Shown here: in pieces, positions 18,085 to 27,423 of the stretch | Numbering within the stretch: position 1 is the first letter of the stretch | Layout of the letters: every line of letters starts with the position of its first letter | Assembly: GCA_000746015.1 (NCBI GenBank) | Contig: JQKK01000007.1 | Location: 124,001-188,000, forward strand | From: Lachnospiraceae bacterium MA2020 | GTDB taxonomy: Bacteria; Bacillota; Clostridia; Lachnospirales; Lachnospiraceae | DNA: 64,000 bases | Direction: 5' to 3' | Notes under the pieces: model-generated | Database searches by the model: none | Seen by the model: the letters and a program-made list of their open reading frames with translations, nothing else | Told to the model about the DNA's origin: nothing | Made by a program: the position numbers and the translations under genes

Positions 18085-18939
18085 TTGAGTATTTTACAGG
18101 CAATTTTTTTGGGTGTCATTCAGGGATTGACAGAGTTTCTTCCGGTATCTTCATCCGGACATCTTGCAATTTTTCAGAACCTTTTCCATATAGGTGAAGG
18201 TACACAGGATTTATTTTTATTTGATATCCTGCTTCATTTAGGTACATTGATAGCTATTTTTGTCGTATATCATAAAGATATATGGAAGATGATAGTTGAG
18301 ACATTTGGAATGATCGGTGATATTTTTGCAAACATTGGTCATGTTATAAAGAAAGAAGAAACAGTAAAGGTCATACACACAGGATATCGTAAATTTGTTG
18401 TGATGGTTATCATTTCTACTATCCCAACCGGTATATTGGGAATTTTGATGAAGGATATTTCTGAGGCAGCAGGTAAGACACTTATCATGCCTGGTATATT
18501 TCTTCTCATCACTGCCGGTTTGTTGTTTGTAGCGGATAGGGCTCCGGAGGGAAATAAGACTCCAAAGACCTCAACATATCTCGATTCTATAATCGTTGGT
18601 ATTACACAGGGTCTTGCCACTCTTCCGGGAATTTCGCGTTCCGGTACCACGATAACAACATTGCTTCTTTGCGGATTTGAAAAGAAGTATGCAGTAAAGT
18701 ATTCATTTATCATGTCTATACCTGCAGTACTTGGTGCCTGCGTTATGGAGATCAAAGATGCAATAGGTATGAAATTTGAAATTTCTTATCTTGTAGGTCT
18801 TGTAGTATCTGCAGTTGTTGGATATATAGCTATTAAGACTATGCTTGTTGTAGTACGTAAAAAGAAGTATATAGTATTTTCTATTTATTGCTTGATTGCA
18901 GGTTTAGTTGCAATCATTGGTAATTTTTTCATTAAATAA
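18085..18939 (+). CDS. uppP: Undecaprenyl-diphosphatase UppP/BacA
   Basis: A 284-residue integral membrane phosphatase that recycles undecaprenyl pyrophosphate to the lipid carrier for peptidoglycan synthesis; over-expression in other bacteria gives bacitracin resistance. The two signature regions are present: QGLTEFLPVSSSGHL near the N-terminus and LPGISRSGTT in the middle, with about seven further hydrophobic segments. I choose TTG 18085 because GGAGG lies 9 nt upstream and MSILQAIFLG is the family-typical start. An in-frame ATG at 17995 would place the terminator hairpin of ilvC inside the coding region. Transcribed alone, so it probably has its own promoter between 18008 and 18070. Confidence 0.93.
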   Translation: MSILQAIFLGVIQGLTEFLPVSSSGHLAIFQNLFHIGEGTQDLFLFDILLHLGTLIAIFVVYHKDIWKMIVETFGMIGDIFANIGHVIKKEETVKVIHTGYRKFVVMVIISTIPTGILGILMKDISEAAGKTLIMPGIFLLITAGLLFVADRAPEGNKTPKTSTYLDSIIVGITQGLATLPGISRSGTTITTLLLCGFEKKYAVKYSFIMSIPAVLGACVMEIKDAIGMKFEISYLVGLVVSAVVGYIAIKTMLVVVRKKKYIVFSIYCLIAGLVAIIGNFFIK

Positions 18940-18965
18940 CTATTAGAGTTGATATTTGGGATTCA

Positions 18966-19040
18966 TTCATATCATATGTAAAGATATACATTACATATGA
19001 TATGAAAGGTCAAAACTGTGATTTAATGGCAGTTTAGACC
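18966..19040 (+). repeat. Two consecutive inverted repeats upstream of ftsK
   Basis: First, a perfect 16-bp AT-rich inverted repeat, arms 18966-18981 and 18991-19006 around a 9-nt loop. Second, immediately after it, an 11-bp repeat with one mismatch, arms 19008-19018 and 19030-19040. Neither is followed by a T-run, so they are poor terminators. They could be an operator pair or a structured leader for ftsK. Confidence 0.6.
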
Positions 19041-19076
19041 AAAACATTAAAATAGGGGAATTGGTAGTAGGATTTA

Positions 19077-22019
19077 ATGGCAACATCTAAGAGAAAGAGA
19101 AAATCTAATAAAAACACACAAACCGAGCAGGTTAGTCTTACAAATGAACTTTTACTGCTGGGTCTTTTTGCGTTTTGTGTGATCCTTATCTTAGGGAATT
19201 TTGGCATGTCATCCATCTTCGGAGATATTGTCAATTCTTTCTTTTTTGGTATTTTAGGACTAATGGCCTATGTTTGGCCTTTCTATCTATTTATAGGTAT
19301 TTGTTTTTATCTTGCCAACAGGGAAAATACTAAGGCGCTTACCCGTCTTTTAGCATCTTTTATCGTATTTATCGATCTTGGAATGCTTATGCAGTGTCTC
19401 TTTGAAGGCGACTTTAAGGATGGTGCATATATGACTCTTTATGAGTATGCAGCTGAAACTCATAAGGGTGGCGGAGCTTTGCTTGGAGGTATGTTTGAGA
19501 TTCTTAAAGAAGCGATTGGCAATGGCGGAACAATACTATTGATATTGCTGATACTGATAATTTGTGCCGTATTGATAACAGGCAGATCTTTTGTTAAAGA
19601 AGTAGAGAAAAGCAGCCGCAAGGTTGCTAGACGTACTGCTGATGAAGGCAGAAGGTGGCATGAAGAACGTGTTAAGGAAAGAGAATATAAACAGGAACGT
19701 AAACGTCAGTTAAGAGAGCAGCAGCTCGAAGAGGAGCGAAGACTTGAAGAGGAAAGACTTGAGCAGCTTGAACGAGAGGAGAGAGCCAGAAAGCTTCTTG
19801 CTAATAATACAGTAGGTGGTGATAGTACACCATATCCGGCTGACGATAATTATGATATAGCATCTCACAATTATAGCTATGAGGAAACACCAATTGTAAA
19901 TAATGATAGTTATTATGAGTATCAGGAGTCTGTTTCAGATAAAAACAGAGCTTCAGGAGAAGTTTATTCTCCGTTTGCAGTTAGTCCTGAGCTTCGTGTA
20001 AAGCCTGTCGTTAAAGAAGACAGCGAGATGCATGAGATAGTAATGGATGATGTTCCTTTGGAGGATGAATATGAGGAGCAAGATACTGAAGAAAATGAAT
20101 ATGATTATGTTGAAAGTGTTCAGAAAACTGAGCGTTCTTTTGATGATATTGATATTTATAAAGAGGATGAAGTAGAAATCCCCGGATTTAATGAAAATGA
20201 TATAGATGTTAAAGATAATTATGTTGAGGCAGAAATAAAAAATAACATCGAAGAATTACATGAATCACCAAAACTTGTATCAAAAGATATAAAAAGGGAA
20301 AATGATTCTACACATAGAATTGTAAAAGAAACTGTCAGAGAGGAAGTTTCTGTACCTGAAAAGAAGGTAAGCGAGCATGCAAAGCGTAAGATTGCTTCTA
20401 TAAAAGAAGCGAGAGAAAAGGAAGCTCAGGAAGTAGTTGAAGATTTTTCTGATTATGAGATCCCACCTATTGAGCTTCTTGAAGAAGGTAAGGCTGTTCA
20501 GCAGGATTCGGCTTTTAAGATGCAGGAAACTGCGGCTAAACTTCAGAGCACGTTAAAGAGCTTTGGTGTTAATGTACGTATGACAGAGACTATACAGGGA
20601 CCAACCGTTACGCGATATGAGATGCAGCCTGAGCAGGGTGTCAAGGTAAGCAAGATACTAGGTCTTATTGATGATATCAAGCTTAGTCTTGCTGCTACAG
20701 ATATACGTATTGAGGCTCCTATTCCTGGAAAAGCTGCTATCGGTATAGAGGTTCCAAATGAAAAGAACGTTACGGTAAAGCTTAGAGATATTGTTGATAC
20801 AAAAGAGTTTAAAACAGCAAAATCAAAGCTTTCGTTTGCACTTGGTAAAAATATCGGCGGTGAACCGGTTGTATTTGATATCGCCAAGATGCCGCATTTG
20901 CTTATAGCTGGTGCTACTGGTTCAGGTAAGTCAGTTTGTATTAATACTATTATCATGAGCATACTTTATAAGGCTAATCCGGATGAAGTTAAAATGATCA
21001 TGATCGATCCAAAGGTAGTTGAGCTTTCAGTATATAATGGTCTGCCTCATCTGTTAACTCCGGTAGTAACCGACCCACAAAAAGCTGCAGGTGCACTTAA
21101 GTGGGGCGTTGCTGAAATGATGAGACGTTATAACCTGTTTGCAAAATTAAAGGTAAGGGATATGAAGGGTTATAACAATAAGATAGCGAAGCTTAATGCT
21201 GAGGGTGAGACTGATGAAGAAGGTAATCCATATAAGAGGATGCCTCAGATAGTAATCATCGTAGACGAGCTTGCTGATCTTATGATGGTTGCAAAAAATG
21301 AAGTTGAGACTTCTATCTGTCGTTTGACACAGCTTGCACGTGCGGCAGGTATTCACCTTATTATTGCGACACAGAGACCTTCGGTAGATGTCATTACCGG
21401 TCTTATCAAGGCAAATATGCCTAGCAGGATTGCCTTTGCAGTGTCTTCAGGTGTTGATTCAAGGACTATTCTTGATATGAATGGCGCAGAAAGACTGCTC
21501 GGAAAGGGGGATATGCTTTTCTATCCGCAGAGCTTTAATAAGCCGGAGAGAGTGCAGGGCACATTTGTCACTGATGAAGAAGTGCAAAATGTTGTTGACT
21601 ATATACTTGAAGAAATGGAAGAAAGTGGCAGTGTTGCAGAGGATATAACTTCAGAAATTGAGGCTGCAGCAGTTGCCGAAGTTAGTAAAGGTAATAACAC
21701 AGAAACTCCTAAAGAGTCTCCTCGCGATGACCGTGACCAATATTTTGAGGAAGCGGGCCGCTTGATAATAGAGAAGAAAAAGGCATCAATTGGAATGCTT
21801 CAGCGTGTGCTGCAGGTTGGATTTAACAGGGCAGCAAGGATCATGGATTCGCTCGCAGAAGCAGGTGTCGTCAGCGGAGAGAATGGTACAAAAGCACGTA
21901 CTGTACTCATGACAATGTCTCAATTTGAAGCATATCTGTCGGGAGAGGTGCCGGAGGAAGATGTAGAAGCAGAAGATTCTGCTGATGAATACTATTCTGA
22001 GGGTGCAGAAGATACTTGA
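19077..22019 (+). CDS. ftsK: DNA translocase FtsK/SpoIIIE
   Basis: A 980-residue membrane-anchored DNA pump that clears chromosome ends from the septum during division or sporulation. Four hydrophobic segments (about residues 22-175) are followed by a long basic coiled-coil (about 185-240) and a very acidic linker rich in Glu, Asp and Tyr (to about 460). The motor has Walker A GATGSGKS (about 612) and Walker B IVIIVDELADLMM (about 730). The C-terminal winged-helix gamma domain (AGRLIIEKKKASIGMLQR) recognises chromosome orientation sequences; an acidic tail follows. The length is above the SpoIIIE norm (about 790) because of the linker. ATG 19077 has only a weak ribosome site. FtsK and SpoIIIE roles cannot be separated by sequence. 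Confidence 0.95.
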   Translation: MATSKRKRKSNKNTQTEQVSLTNELLLLGLFAFCVILILGNFGMSSIFGDIVNSFFFGILGLMAYVWPFYLFIGICFYLANRENTKALTRLLASFIVFIDLGMLMQCLFEGDFKDGAYMTLYEYAAETHKGGGALLGGMFEILKEAIGNGGTILLILLILIICAVLITGRSFVKEVEKSSRKVARRTADEGRRWHEERVKEREYKQERKRQLREQQLEEERRLEEERLEQLEREERARKLLANNTVGGDSTPYPADDNYDIASHNYSYEETPIVNNDSYYEYQESVSDKNRASGEVYSPFAVSPELRVKPVVKEDSEMHEIVMDDVPLEDEYEEQDTEENEYDYVESVQKTERSFDDIDIYKEDEVEIPGFNENDIDVKDNYVEAEIKNNIEELHESPKLVSKDIKRENDSTHRIVKETVREEVSVPEKKVSEHAKRKIASIKEAREKEAQEVVEDFSDYEIPPIELLEEGKAVQQDSAFKMQETAAKLQSTLKSFGVNVRMTETIQGPTVTRYEMQPEQGVKVSKILGLIDDIKLSLAATDIRIEAPIPGKAAIGIEVPNEKNVTVKLRDIVDTKEFKTAKSKLSFALGKNIGGEPVVFDIAKMPHLLIAGATGSGKSVCINTIIMSILYKANPDEVKMIMIDPKVVELSVYNGLPHLLTPVVTDPQKAAGALKWGVAEMMRRYNLFAKLKVRDMKGYNNKIAKLNAEGETDEEGNPYKRMPQIVIIVDELADLMMVAKNEVETSICRLTQLARAAGIHLIIATQRPSVDVITGLIKANMPSRIAFAVSSGVDSRTILDMNGAERLLGKGDMLFYPQSFNKPERVQGTFVTDEEVQNVVDYILEEMEESGSVAEDITSEIEAAAVAEVSKGNNTETPKESPRDDRDQYFEEAGRLIIEKKKASIGMLQRVLQVGFNRAARIMDSLAEAGVVSGENGTKARTVLMTMSQFEAYLSGEVPEEDVEAEDSADEYYSEGAEDT

Positions 22020-22078
22020 AAATGAATGAATAAACCTTAAATGTTCATTCTATGTAATTTTTGGGAGGAATCATCTAA

Positions 22079-23749
22079 ATGAAGTCTGACATTGAGATCG
22101 CAGAAGCAGCAGTTTTAAAGCCTATCAGAGAGATAGCTGCACCGTTTGGTATCACAGAGGATGACCTTGAGCTTTATGGCAAGTATAAGGCAAAGCTTTC
22201 TGAGGAATATCTTGAGAAGATTGAATCTAATCCAGATGGTAAGCTTATCTTGGTTACTGCAATCAATCCAACTCCTGCAGGAGAAGGAAAAACAACTACT
22301 ACAGTCGGTCTTGGACAGGCATTTGCCAAGCTTGGCAAAAAGGCTGTAATCGCACTTAGGGAGCCTTCACTTGGACCATGCTTTGGTGTAAAGGGTGGTG
22401 CTGCAGGCGGCGGTATGTCCCAGGTTGTTCCTATGGACGAGCTTAATTTGCATTTTACAGGTGATTTTCATGCTATCACATCGGCTAATAACCTTTGTGC
22501 AGCAATGCTTGATAACCATATTCAGCAGGGAAATGAGCTAAAGATTGATACCAGACAGATTGTATTAAAGAGATGTCTTGACCTTAACGACAGAGTTCTC
22601 AGAAATGTTGTTGTAGGAATGGGAGCCAAGGCTGATGGTTATGTACGTGAAGATCATTTCTGCATTACAGTTGCATCAGAAGTAATGGCTGTTTTCTGTC
22701 TTGCAAATGACATGAAAGACCTGAAACGCAGACTTTCAAAGATGGTTATTGCATATAACGTAGACGGCGAGCCTGTAACTGCCGGTGATATAGGTGCAGT
22801 TGGTTCGATGGCTGCTCTTCTTAAAGATGCCATAAAGCCAAATATCATACAGACACTTGAGCATACAATGGCAATAGTACATGGTGGACCTTTTGCCAAT
22901 ATTGCACATGGATGTAATTCCGTCAGAGCAACAAAGGCTGCTATGAAGCTTGCTGACTATGTTATCACAGAGGCAGGTTTTGGTGCTGACCTTGGTGCTG
23001 AGAAGTTTTTTGATATTAAATGCCGTAAGGCTGATCTCAAGCCAGATGCAGTTGTACTCGTTGCAACAATCCGTGCGCTTAAGTACAATGGTGGTGTAGC
23101 TAAGGCTGACTTAAATGCTGAGAATCTTGATGCACTTAAGAAGGGAATTGTTAACCTTGAAAAGCACATAGAGAATCTTCAGCAGTTTGGTGTTCCTGTA
23201 ATAGTAACTCTTAATGCATTCGTAAGCGATACAGATGCAGAGAGAGCATTTGTAGAAGATTTCGTTCGAGCAAGAGGATGTAACTATGCTTACTCTGAAG
23301 TATGGGAAAAAGGCGGAGAAGGCGGAGTTGCTCTTGCAGAAAAGATTCTTGAGACAGTTGAGAATGAAAAGTCCGATTTTGCTCCAATTTATGACTTGAA
23401 TCTGTCATTGAAGGAAAAGATCGAGGCTGTGGCTACTAAGATTTATGGTGCTGCATCTGTTTCATATGAAAAGGCAGCTGAGAATACGTTAAAGAGGCTT
23501 ACAGATCTTGGTTTTGGTGATCTCCCGGTTTGTATGGCAAAGACACAGTATTCTCTTTCTGATGATCCTTCACTTCTTGGAAGACCGGAAAACTTTGATA
23601 TGCATGTAAGAGATGTTTATGTTTCTGCAGGTGCGGGATTTGTAGTAGTTCTTACAGGTAATATCCTTACAATGCCTGGACTTCCAAAGCACCCGGCAGC
23701 ATTGGATATTGACGTGAATGAAGAAGGACGTATTGTTGGATTATTCTAA
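22079..23749 (+). CDS. fhs: Formate-tetrahydrofolate ligase
   Basis: A 556-residue enzyme that joins formate to tetrahydrofolate using ATP. The P-loop [12 protein letters not shown] (about 62-73) and the conserved [18 protein letters not shown] region are intact; length matches the family. GGGAGG precedes ATG 22079. The next gene, folD, starts 16 nt after its stop, so the pair feeds formate into the one-carbon pool for purine, methionine and formyl-Met-tRNA synthesis. The neighbouring MetH uses the same folate pool. The window alone does not show a full Wood-Ljungdahl pathway, so acetogenesis is not implied. Confidence 0.97.
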   Translation: MKSDIEIAEAAVLKPIREIAAPFGITEDDLELYGKYKAKLSEEYLEKIESNPDGKLILVTAINPTPAGEGKTTTTVGLGQAFAKLGKKAVIALREPSLGPCFGVKGGAAGGGMSQVVPMDELNLHFTGDFHAITSANNLCAAMLDNHIQQGNELKIDTRQIVLKRCLDLNDRVLRNVVVGMGAKADGYVREDHFCITVASEVMAVFCLANDMKDLKRRLSKMVIAYNVDGEPVTAGDIGAVGSMAALLKDAIKPNIIQTLEHTMAIVHGGPFANIAHGCNSVRATKAAMKLADYVITEAGFGADLGAEKFFDIKCRKADLKPDAVVLVATIRALKYNGGVAKADLNAENLDALKKGIVNLEKHIENLQQFGVPVIVTLNAFVSDTDAERAFVEDFVRARGCNYAYSEVWEKGGEGGVALAEKILETVENEKSDFAPIYDLNLSLKEKIEAVATKIYGAASVSYEKAAENTLKRLTDLGFGDLPVCMAKTQYSLSDDPSLLGRPENFDMHVRDVYVSAGAGFVVVLTGNILTMPGLPKHPAALDIDVNEEGRIVGLF

Positions 23750-23765
23750 TAAATGAGGTTTGACA

Positions 23766-24611
23766 ATGAAGATTATTGACGGAAAAGTTATTTCTCAGGC
23801 TATTAAAGATGAGGTTAGGGATAAGATTGTTAAGGGTAATATCAAGGCATGTCTTGCAGTTATCCTTGTAGGTTCTGATCCTGCATCTGGTGTGTATGTA
23901 AATAATAAAAAGAAGGCATGTGAATATTGCGGAATAAAGTCTCTTTCATACGAGCTTCCGGATTCTTCAACTGAAGAAGAAGTTTTGGCGCTTATTGACA
24001 AGCTCAATAAAGATGATGAAGTGACGGGTATTCTTTGTCAGCTTCCGCTGCCTTCTCATATTAATGAGGATAAGGTTATTGATGCTATATCTCCATTAAA
24101 AGATGTCGATGGTTTTTCAAAGCTTTCAGTTGGTGCACTTTCAATAGGTGCACCCGGCTTTGTTTCATGTACTCCTGCAGGTATCATTCAGCTCCTTAAG
24201 CGTTCTGATATTGCTATATCCGGCAAGAGATGTGTTGTTATGGGCAGAAGTAATATCGTAGGCAAGCCTATGGCTATGCTTCTCCTTAGAGAAAATGGCA
24301 CAGTAACAGTTACACATTCCAAAACTGAGAATATAAAAGAGATTACAAAAGAGGCTGATATTCTTGTAGTTGCAGTAGGAAAGCCGGAAATGGTTGATGC
24401 AAGCTATGTGAAAGATGGAGCTGTTGTCATCGATGTGGGTATACACAGACTTGATCCGGAGAAGAATAATGGGCGTAAGCTTTGCGGTGATGTAAAGTAT
24501 GATGAAGTGTCAAAGGTAGCGTCTGCAATAACACCTGTTCCGGGTGGAGTTGGCCCTATGACGATAGCTATGCTTATGTACAATACTCTGGAGGGTGCTC
24601 TTAGGTCATGA
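23766..24611 (+). CDS. folD: Bifunctional methylene-THF dehydrogenase / methenyl-THF cyclohydrolase
   Basis: A 281-residue FolD that interconverts methylene-, methenyl- and formyl-tetrahydrofolate. Family signatures are the catalytic Lys/Tyr region (YVNNKKKACEYCGI), CQLPLPSHI, KDVDGF, the Rossmann loop GRSNIVGKPM and the C-terminal TPVPGGVGPMT. ATG 23766 is chosen over the upstream in-frame TTG 23760 because the GAGG ribosome site is correctly spaced from it. The stop overlaps the next gene by 4 nt. Confidence 0.96.
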   Translation: MKIIDGKVISQAIKDEVRDKIVKGNIKACLAVILVGSDPASGVYVNNKKKACEYCGIKSLSYELPDSSTEEEVLALIDKLNKDDEVTGILCQLPLPSHINEDKVIDAISPLKDVDGFSKLSVGALSIGAPGFVSCTPAGIIQLLKRSDIAISGKRCVVMGRSNIVGKPMAMLLLRENGTVTVTHSKTENIKEITKEADILVVAVGKPEMVDASYVKDGAVVIDVGIHRLDPEKNNGRKLCGDVKYDEVSKVASAITPVPGGVGPMTIAMLMYNTLEGALRS

Positions 24612-26044
24612 AATGTCCGAGGTGTGAAAGTGAAATACCTGAAGGATATATGTATTGTTTCAAATGCGGTTATGCGATTCAGATAGTTCCGGACTACGAT
24701 GTTGACGTAGAAAAGAGCATGGATGAATCGCGTGACCGTATTGCAGGCAGTATGGGAAATATGTTTAACGAAGGCCATGCAGAGGAAACAATCGAGATTC
24801 CTGTGGTAAATAAAGAAGTTCAGGCTGTCAGAAAGACCAGAATCGTATTGATAATTCTGGCAGCCTTTGTTTTTCTTGCGCTTCTTTTTGGCTTTAATGC
24901 CTATAATAAATCCAATTCTTATGATGGTCTTGTTGAACGTGCTGCTAATGCTTATGACGAAGAAGAGTATGAAGAAGCTGTAATTTTATTAGAAAAGGCA
25001 ATGGCTAAAGAGGAAAAAATAGATAATGATTCCCTTTTATTATATGCCCAAAGTCTGCTTGGAAATGAAAATTATTCAAAAGCCGTAGAATATTATCTTA
25101 AACTACTTGGCAATGATGATCCTAGTGCCGATATATATAGTGGGTTGATAGAAGCATATCGTGAAATGGGCGAATATAAGAAAATAAACGCTCTGTTGCT
25201 GGGATGTCCTGATGAAACACTTTTCAATATGTTTAAGGGATATATGACATTGCCGCCTCAATTTTCTGTCAAATCCGGCACATATTCAGAGGATCTGACG
25301 GTTGAAGTTACCAGCTATAACGAGGGTGCCATATATTATACATTTGACGGAAAAGATCCCAGTTCTACATCCGGAAGATATACGAAGCCATTTGAATTCA
25401 AAGGCGAAGGAAAGCATTTTATAAAGGCTATATTTATCAATAAGTTCGGGATGCAAAGTGAAATTTCGACTGCTACATATATGATTTCATATGATATTCC
25501 GGATGACCCGGAAGTATCTCCTGAGTCGGGCGGTTATCTATATCCGTCATACATCTCTGTTGATGTGCCCGAGGGTATGAAGGCATATTATACTACCGAT
25601 GGTACTGAGCCGGATGAAAACTCATCAGAGTATACTCAGAAGCTTCCTATGAGGATAGGAGATACTACGTATTCATTTATTCTTGTTTCAGATAAGGGTG
25701 TTTCAAGTAATGTTGTAACAAGAAAGTATTCGTTGGGAATATTTAATCCCACATGTACAAAAGAAGACGCAGTAAATTATGTTACTGCTTCGTTGGTTGC
25801 AACTGGAGCACTACAGGATATTTATGGTACAGTTCCAGGTATTCAAGGAAATTATAGATATATCTGCGAAACTGCTGCAAAAGAAGGAAACAGAGTATAT
25901 TATCTTATAGATGAGTATTTCCAGGAACCCGGGAAAAAGATGACCTCAACAGGTACAGTATATGCCGTTGATGTTTCAAGCTGTATGCTTTATCGAACCA
26001 AACGTGGACCTGATGGTGAATTTTATTTTTCACTTTTTTACTGA
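24608..26044 (+). CDS. Zinc-ribbon / TPR / CHB_HEX_C repeat membrane protein
   Basis: A 478-residue protein of unknown function. The N-terminus is a zinc ribbon (CPRC at 3-6 and CFKC about 15 residues later), followed by a linker and one membrane helix (about 78-98). Next come TPR-like helices (about 105-200, with EEYEEAVILLEKAM and NYSKAVEYYLKLL) and two copies of a beta-rich module (YYTFDGKDPSS and YYTTDGTEPDE) resembling the chitobiase/beta-hexosaminidase C-terminal domain. A further C-terminal domain (about 380-478) is unrecognised. Topology is probably ribbon inside, TPR and beta modules outside. The ATGA overlap with folD implies co-transcription, though a functional link is not evident. 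Confidence 0.7.
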   Translation: MKCPRCESEIPEGYMYCFKCGYAIQIVPDYDVDVEKSMDESRDRIAGSMGNMFNEGHAEETIEIPVVNKEVQAVRKTRIVLIILAAFVFLALLFGFNAYNKSNSYDGLVERAANAYDEEEYEEAVILLEKAMAKEEKIDNDSLLLYAQSLLGNENYSKAVEYYLKLLGNDDPSADIYSGLIEAYREMGEYKKINALLLGCPDETLFNMFKGYMTLPPQFSVKSGTYSEDLTVEVTSYNEGAIYYTFDGKDPSSTSGRYTKPFEFKGEGKHFIKAIFINKFGMQSEISTATYMISYDIPDDPEVSPESGGYLYPSYISVDVPEGMKAYYTTDGTEPDENSSEYTQKLPMRIGDTTYSFILVSDKGVSSNVVTRKYSLGIFNPTCTKEDAVNYVTASLVATGALQDIYGTVPGIQGNYRYICETAAKEGNRVYYLIDEYFQEPGKKMTSTGTVYAVDVSSCMLYRTKRGPDGEFYFSLFY

Positions 26045-26068
26045 CATTTTTTTATGGGGGGATAAATA

Positions 26069-26968
26069 ATGTCTTTATTAAGTCGTGCGATAAGGCGTGT
26101 ATATACTCGTAAGGATGCGCTAAGGGACAGTGGTCTTAAGACACCCGATGATATCATAAGATTTGATAATATTCCTTATGATGATAAGCATAAGGAGTGG
26201 AATCTGTTGGATGTGTACAGACCAAAATATTCTGAAATATCAAAGCTTCCGGTCATAATTGTCGTTCATGGTGGTGCATGGGTTTATTCGACGAAAGATA
26301 CCTATCAACATTATGCCATGAGTCTTGCGCAGCGCGGATTTGCCGTCATAAATGCGTCCTATAGACTTGCTCCGGAATATAAATTTCCGGCGCAGCTTGA
26401 AGATGTAAATTCATATGTGCATTGGATGTATAAACATGCCGATGAGTACGGATTTGATACAGATAATATATTTATGGTAGGGGATTCTGCAGGAGCTCAT
26501 ATAATGGGGCTATATCTTGCAATATGCTTAAATGAGAGATATGCTCGCAATTTTACTTTTGAACATCCAAAAGGTTTTATGCCAAGGGCGGTTGCATTTA
26601 ATTGTGGAGTATATAACATATTTAGACGAGGCAGAAAAATAACTGATTTAAAGGTCAAGCAGCTTGTAAGAGATCTTTTGGAACATGATGGTGATGATGA
26701 TGAGATCAAACTTACTAATCTTACTGATCATATAACATATAGATTTCCTCCTGCATATATTATTACAAGTAATGGAGATTACTTAAAGCATCAGGCACCT
26801 GTTCTTACATATGCTTATGATAATTGCGGCATTGAGTATATCTTTAAAGAATTTGGTGATGAAAACAATAAACTGCTGCATGTATTTCATGTCAACGTAA
26901 AGACAGAATTTGCAAAAGAATGTAACGATGCAGAAGTAGAGTTTTTTAAAAGTAAGACAGTAAAATAA
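26069..26968 (+). CDS. Alpha/beta hydrolase (esterase/lipase family)
   Basis: A 299-residue serine hydrolase of the hormone-sensitive-lipase/BD-FAE type. The oxyanion-hole motif is VVHGGAWV, the nucleophile Ser is in GDSAGAH, and the C-terminal LHVFHVN supplies the catalytic His; an Asp in NGDYLKH is a candidate acid. No signal peptide is visible, so it is cytoplasmic. GGGGGG before ATG 26069 acts as ribosome site; the gene follows the zinc-ribbon/TPR gene by 24 nt. The substrate is unknown, but small acyl or acetyl esters are usual for the family. Confidence 0.87.
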   Translation: MSLLSRAIRRVYTRKDALRDSGLKTPDDIIRFDNIPYDDKHKEWNLLDVYRPKYSEISKLPVIIVVHGGAWVYSTKDTYQHYAMSLAQRGFAVINASYRLAPEYKFPAQLEDVNSYVHWMYKHADEYGFDTDNIFMVGDSAGAHIMGLYLAICLNERYARNFTFEHPKGFMPRAVAFNCGVYNIFRRGRKITDLKVKQLVRDLLEHDGDDDEIKLTNLTDHITYRFPPAYIITSNGDYLKHQAPVLTYAYDNCGIEYIFKEFGDENNKLLHVFHVNVKTEFAKECNDAEVEFFKSKTVK

Positions 26969-26990
26969 TATAGTTTGACTGAAAAATTAA

Positions 26991-27021
26991 TTGAGGCCGT
27001 CATTCGACAGCCTCAATTTTT
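26991..27021 (+). terminator. Terminator after the esterase gene
   Basis: TTGAGGC / GCCTCAA outer stem (26991-26997 / 27010-27016) with an inner GTC-ATTC-GAC hairpin is followed by TTTTT. Confidence 0.8.
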
Positions 27022-27030
27022 AATTGCATA

Positions 27031-27210
27031 TTATCTGAAAATCATTGTTAAAAGTATCATTGGGATTTTAGAAAGCTCTTTAACGAATTTATTATTGTTC
27101 TCTTCGCACAATTCGTAGAAATCTTCACAATATCCATATCTTTCATCCTTCATCCAGGATGGCTCATGGTTATATGTTGCTGTAAAATCTTCAAAACCTG
27201 TTCTTATCAT
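27031..27210 (-). CDS. Small hypothetical protein, 59 residues
   Basis: A short reading frame with acidic, aromatic-rich sequence (FEDFTATYNHEPSWM, then CEDFYELCEEN) and a hydrophobic C-terminus (IPMILLTMIF). GGGGG lies 8 nt before ATG 27210 and a TATAAT lies just upstream of that on the same strand, which is why I call it real, although no convincing -35 box is visible. An in-frame ATG at 27225 overlaps the ribosome site. It is convergent with the esterase gene. No family recognised. Confidence 0.45.
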   Translation of the reverse strand: MIRTGFEDFTATYNHEPSWMKDERYGYCEDFYELCEENNNKFVKELSKIPMILLTMIFR

Positions 27211-27261
27211 AATAATTACCCCCATATATTATAAAAAATAATCTTATTGTTTCTGTTGATA

Positions 27262-27290
27262 TTGTTATTTTACCACTATCAGACTATAAT
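27262..27290 (+). promoter_or_regulatory. Promoter for the pucR-like gene
   Basis: TTGTTA (27262-27267), 17-nt spacer, TATAAT (27285-27290). The leader of about 125 nt can form an imperfect long hairpin (GAAAT..GTGC pairing with GCACATTTC near 27320-27366). Confidence 0.5.
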
Positions 27291-27423
27291 TCTACATGCT
27301 GCAATCAACAATTTATAATTGAAATTTGTGCTCTGAGTACATATAATTATTATAAGCACATTTCGAAAATGCACTGTATATTATTGCTCTGAATTTCAAA
27401 TGGATTTGTCAGGAGGCATTATT

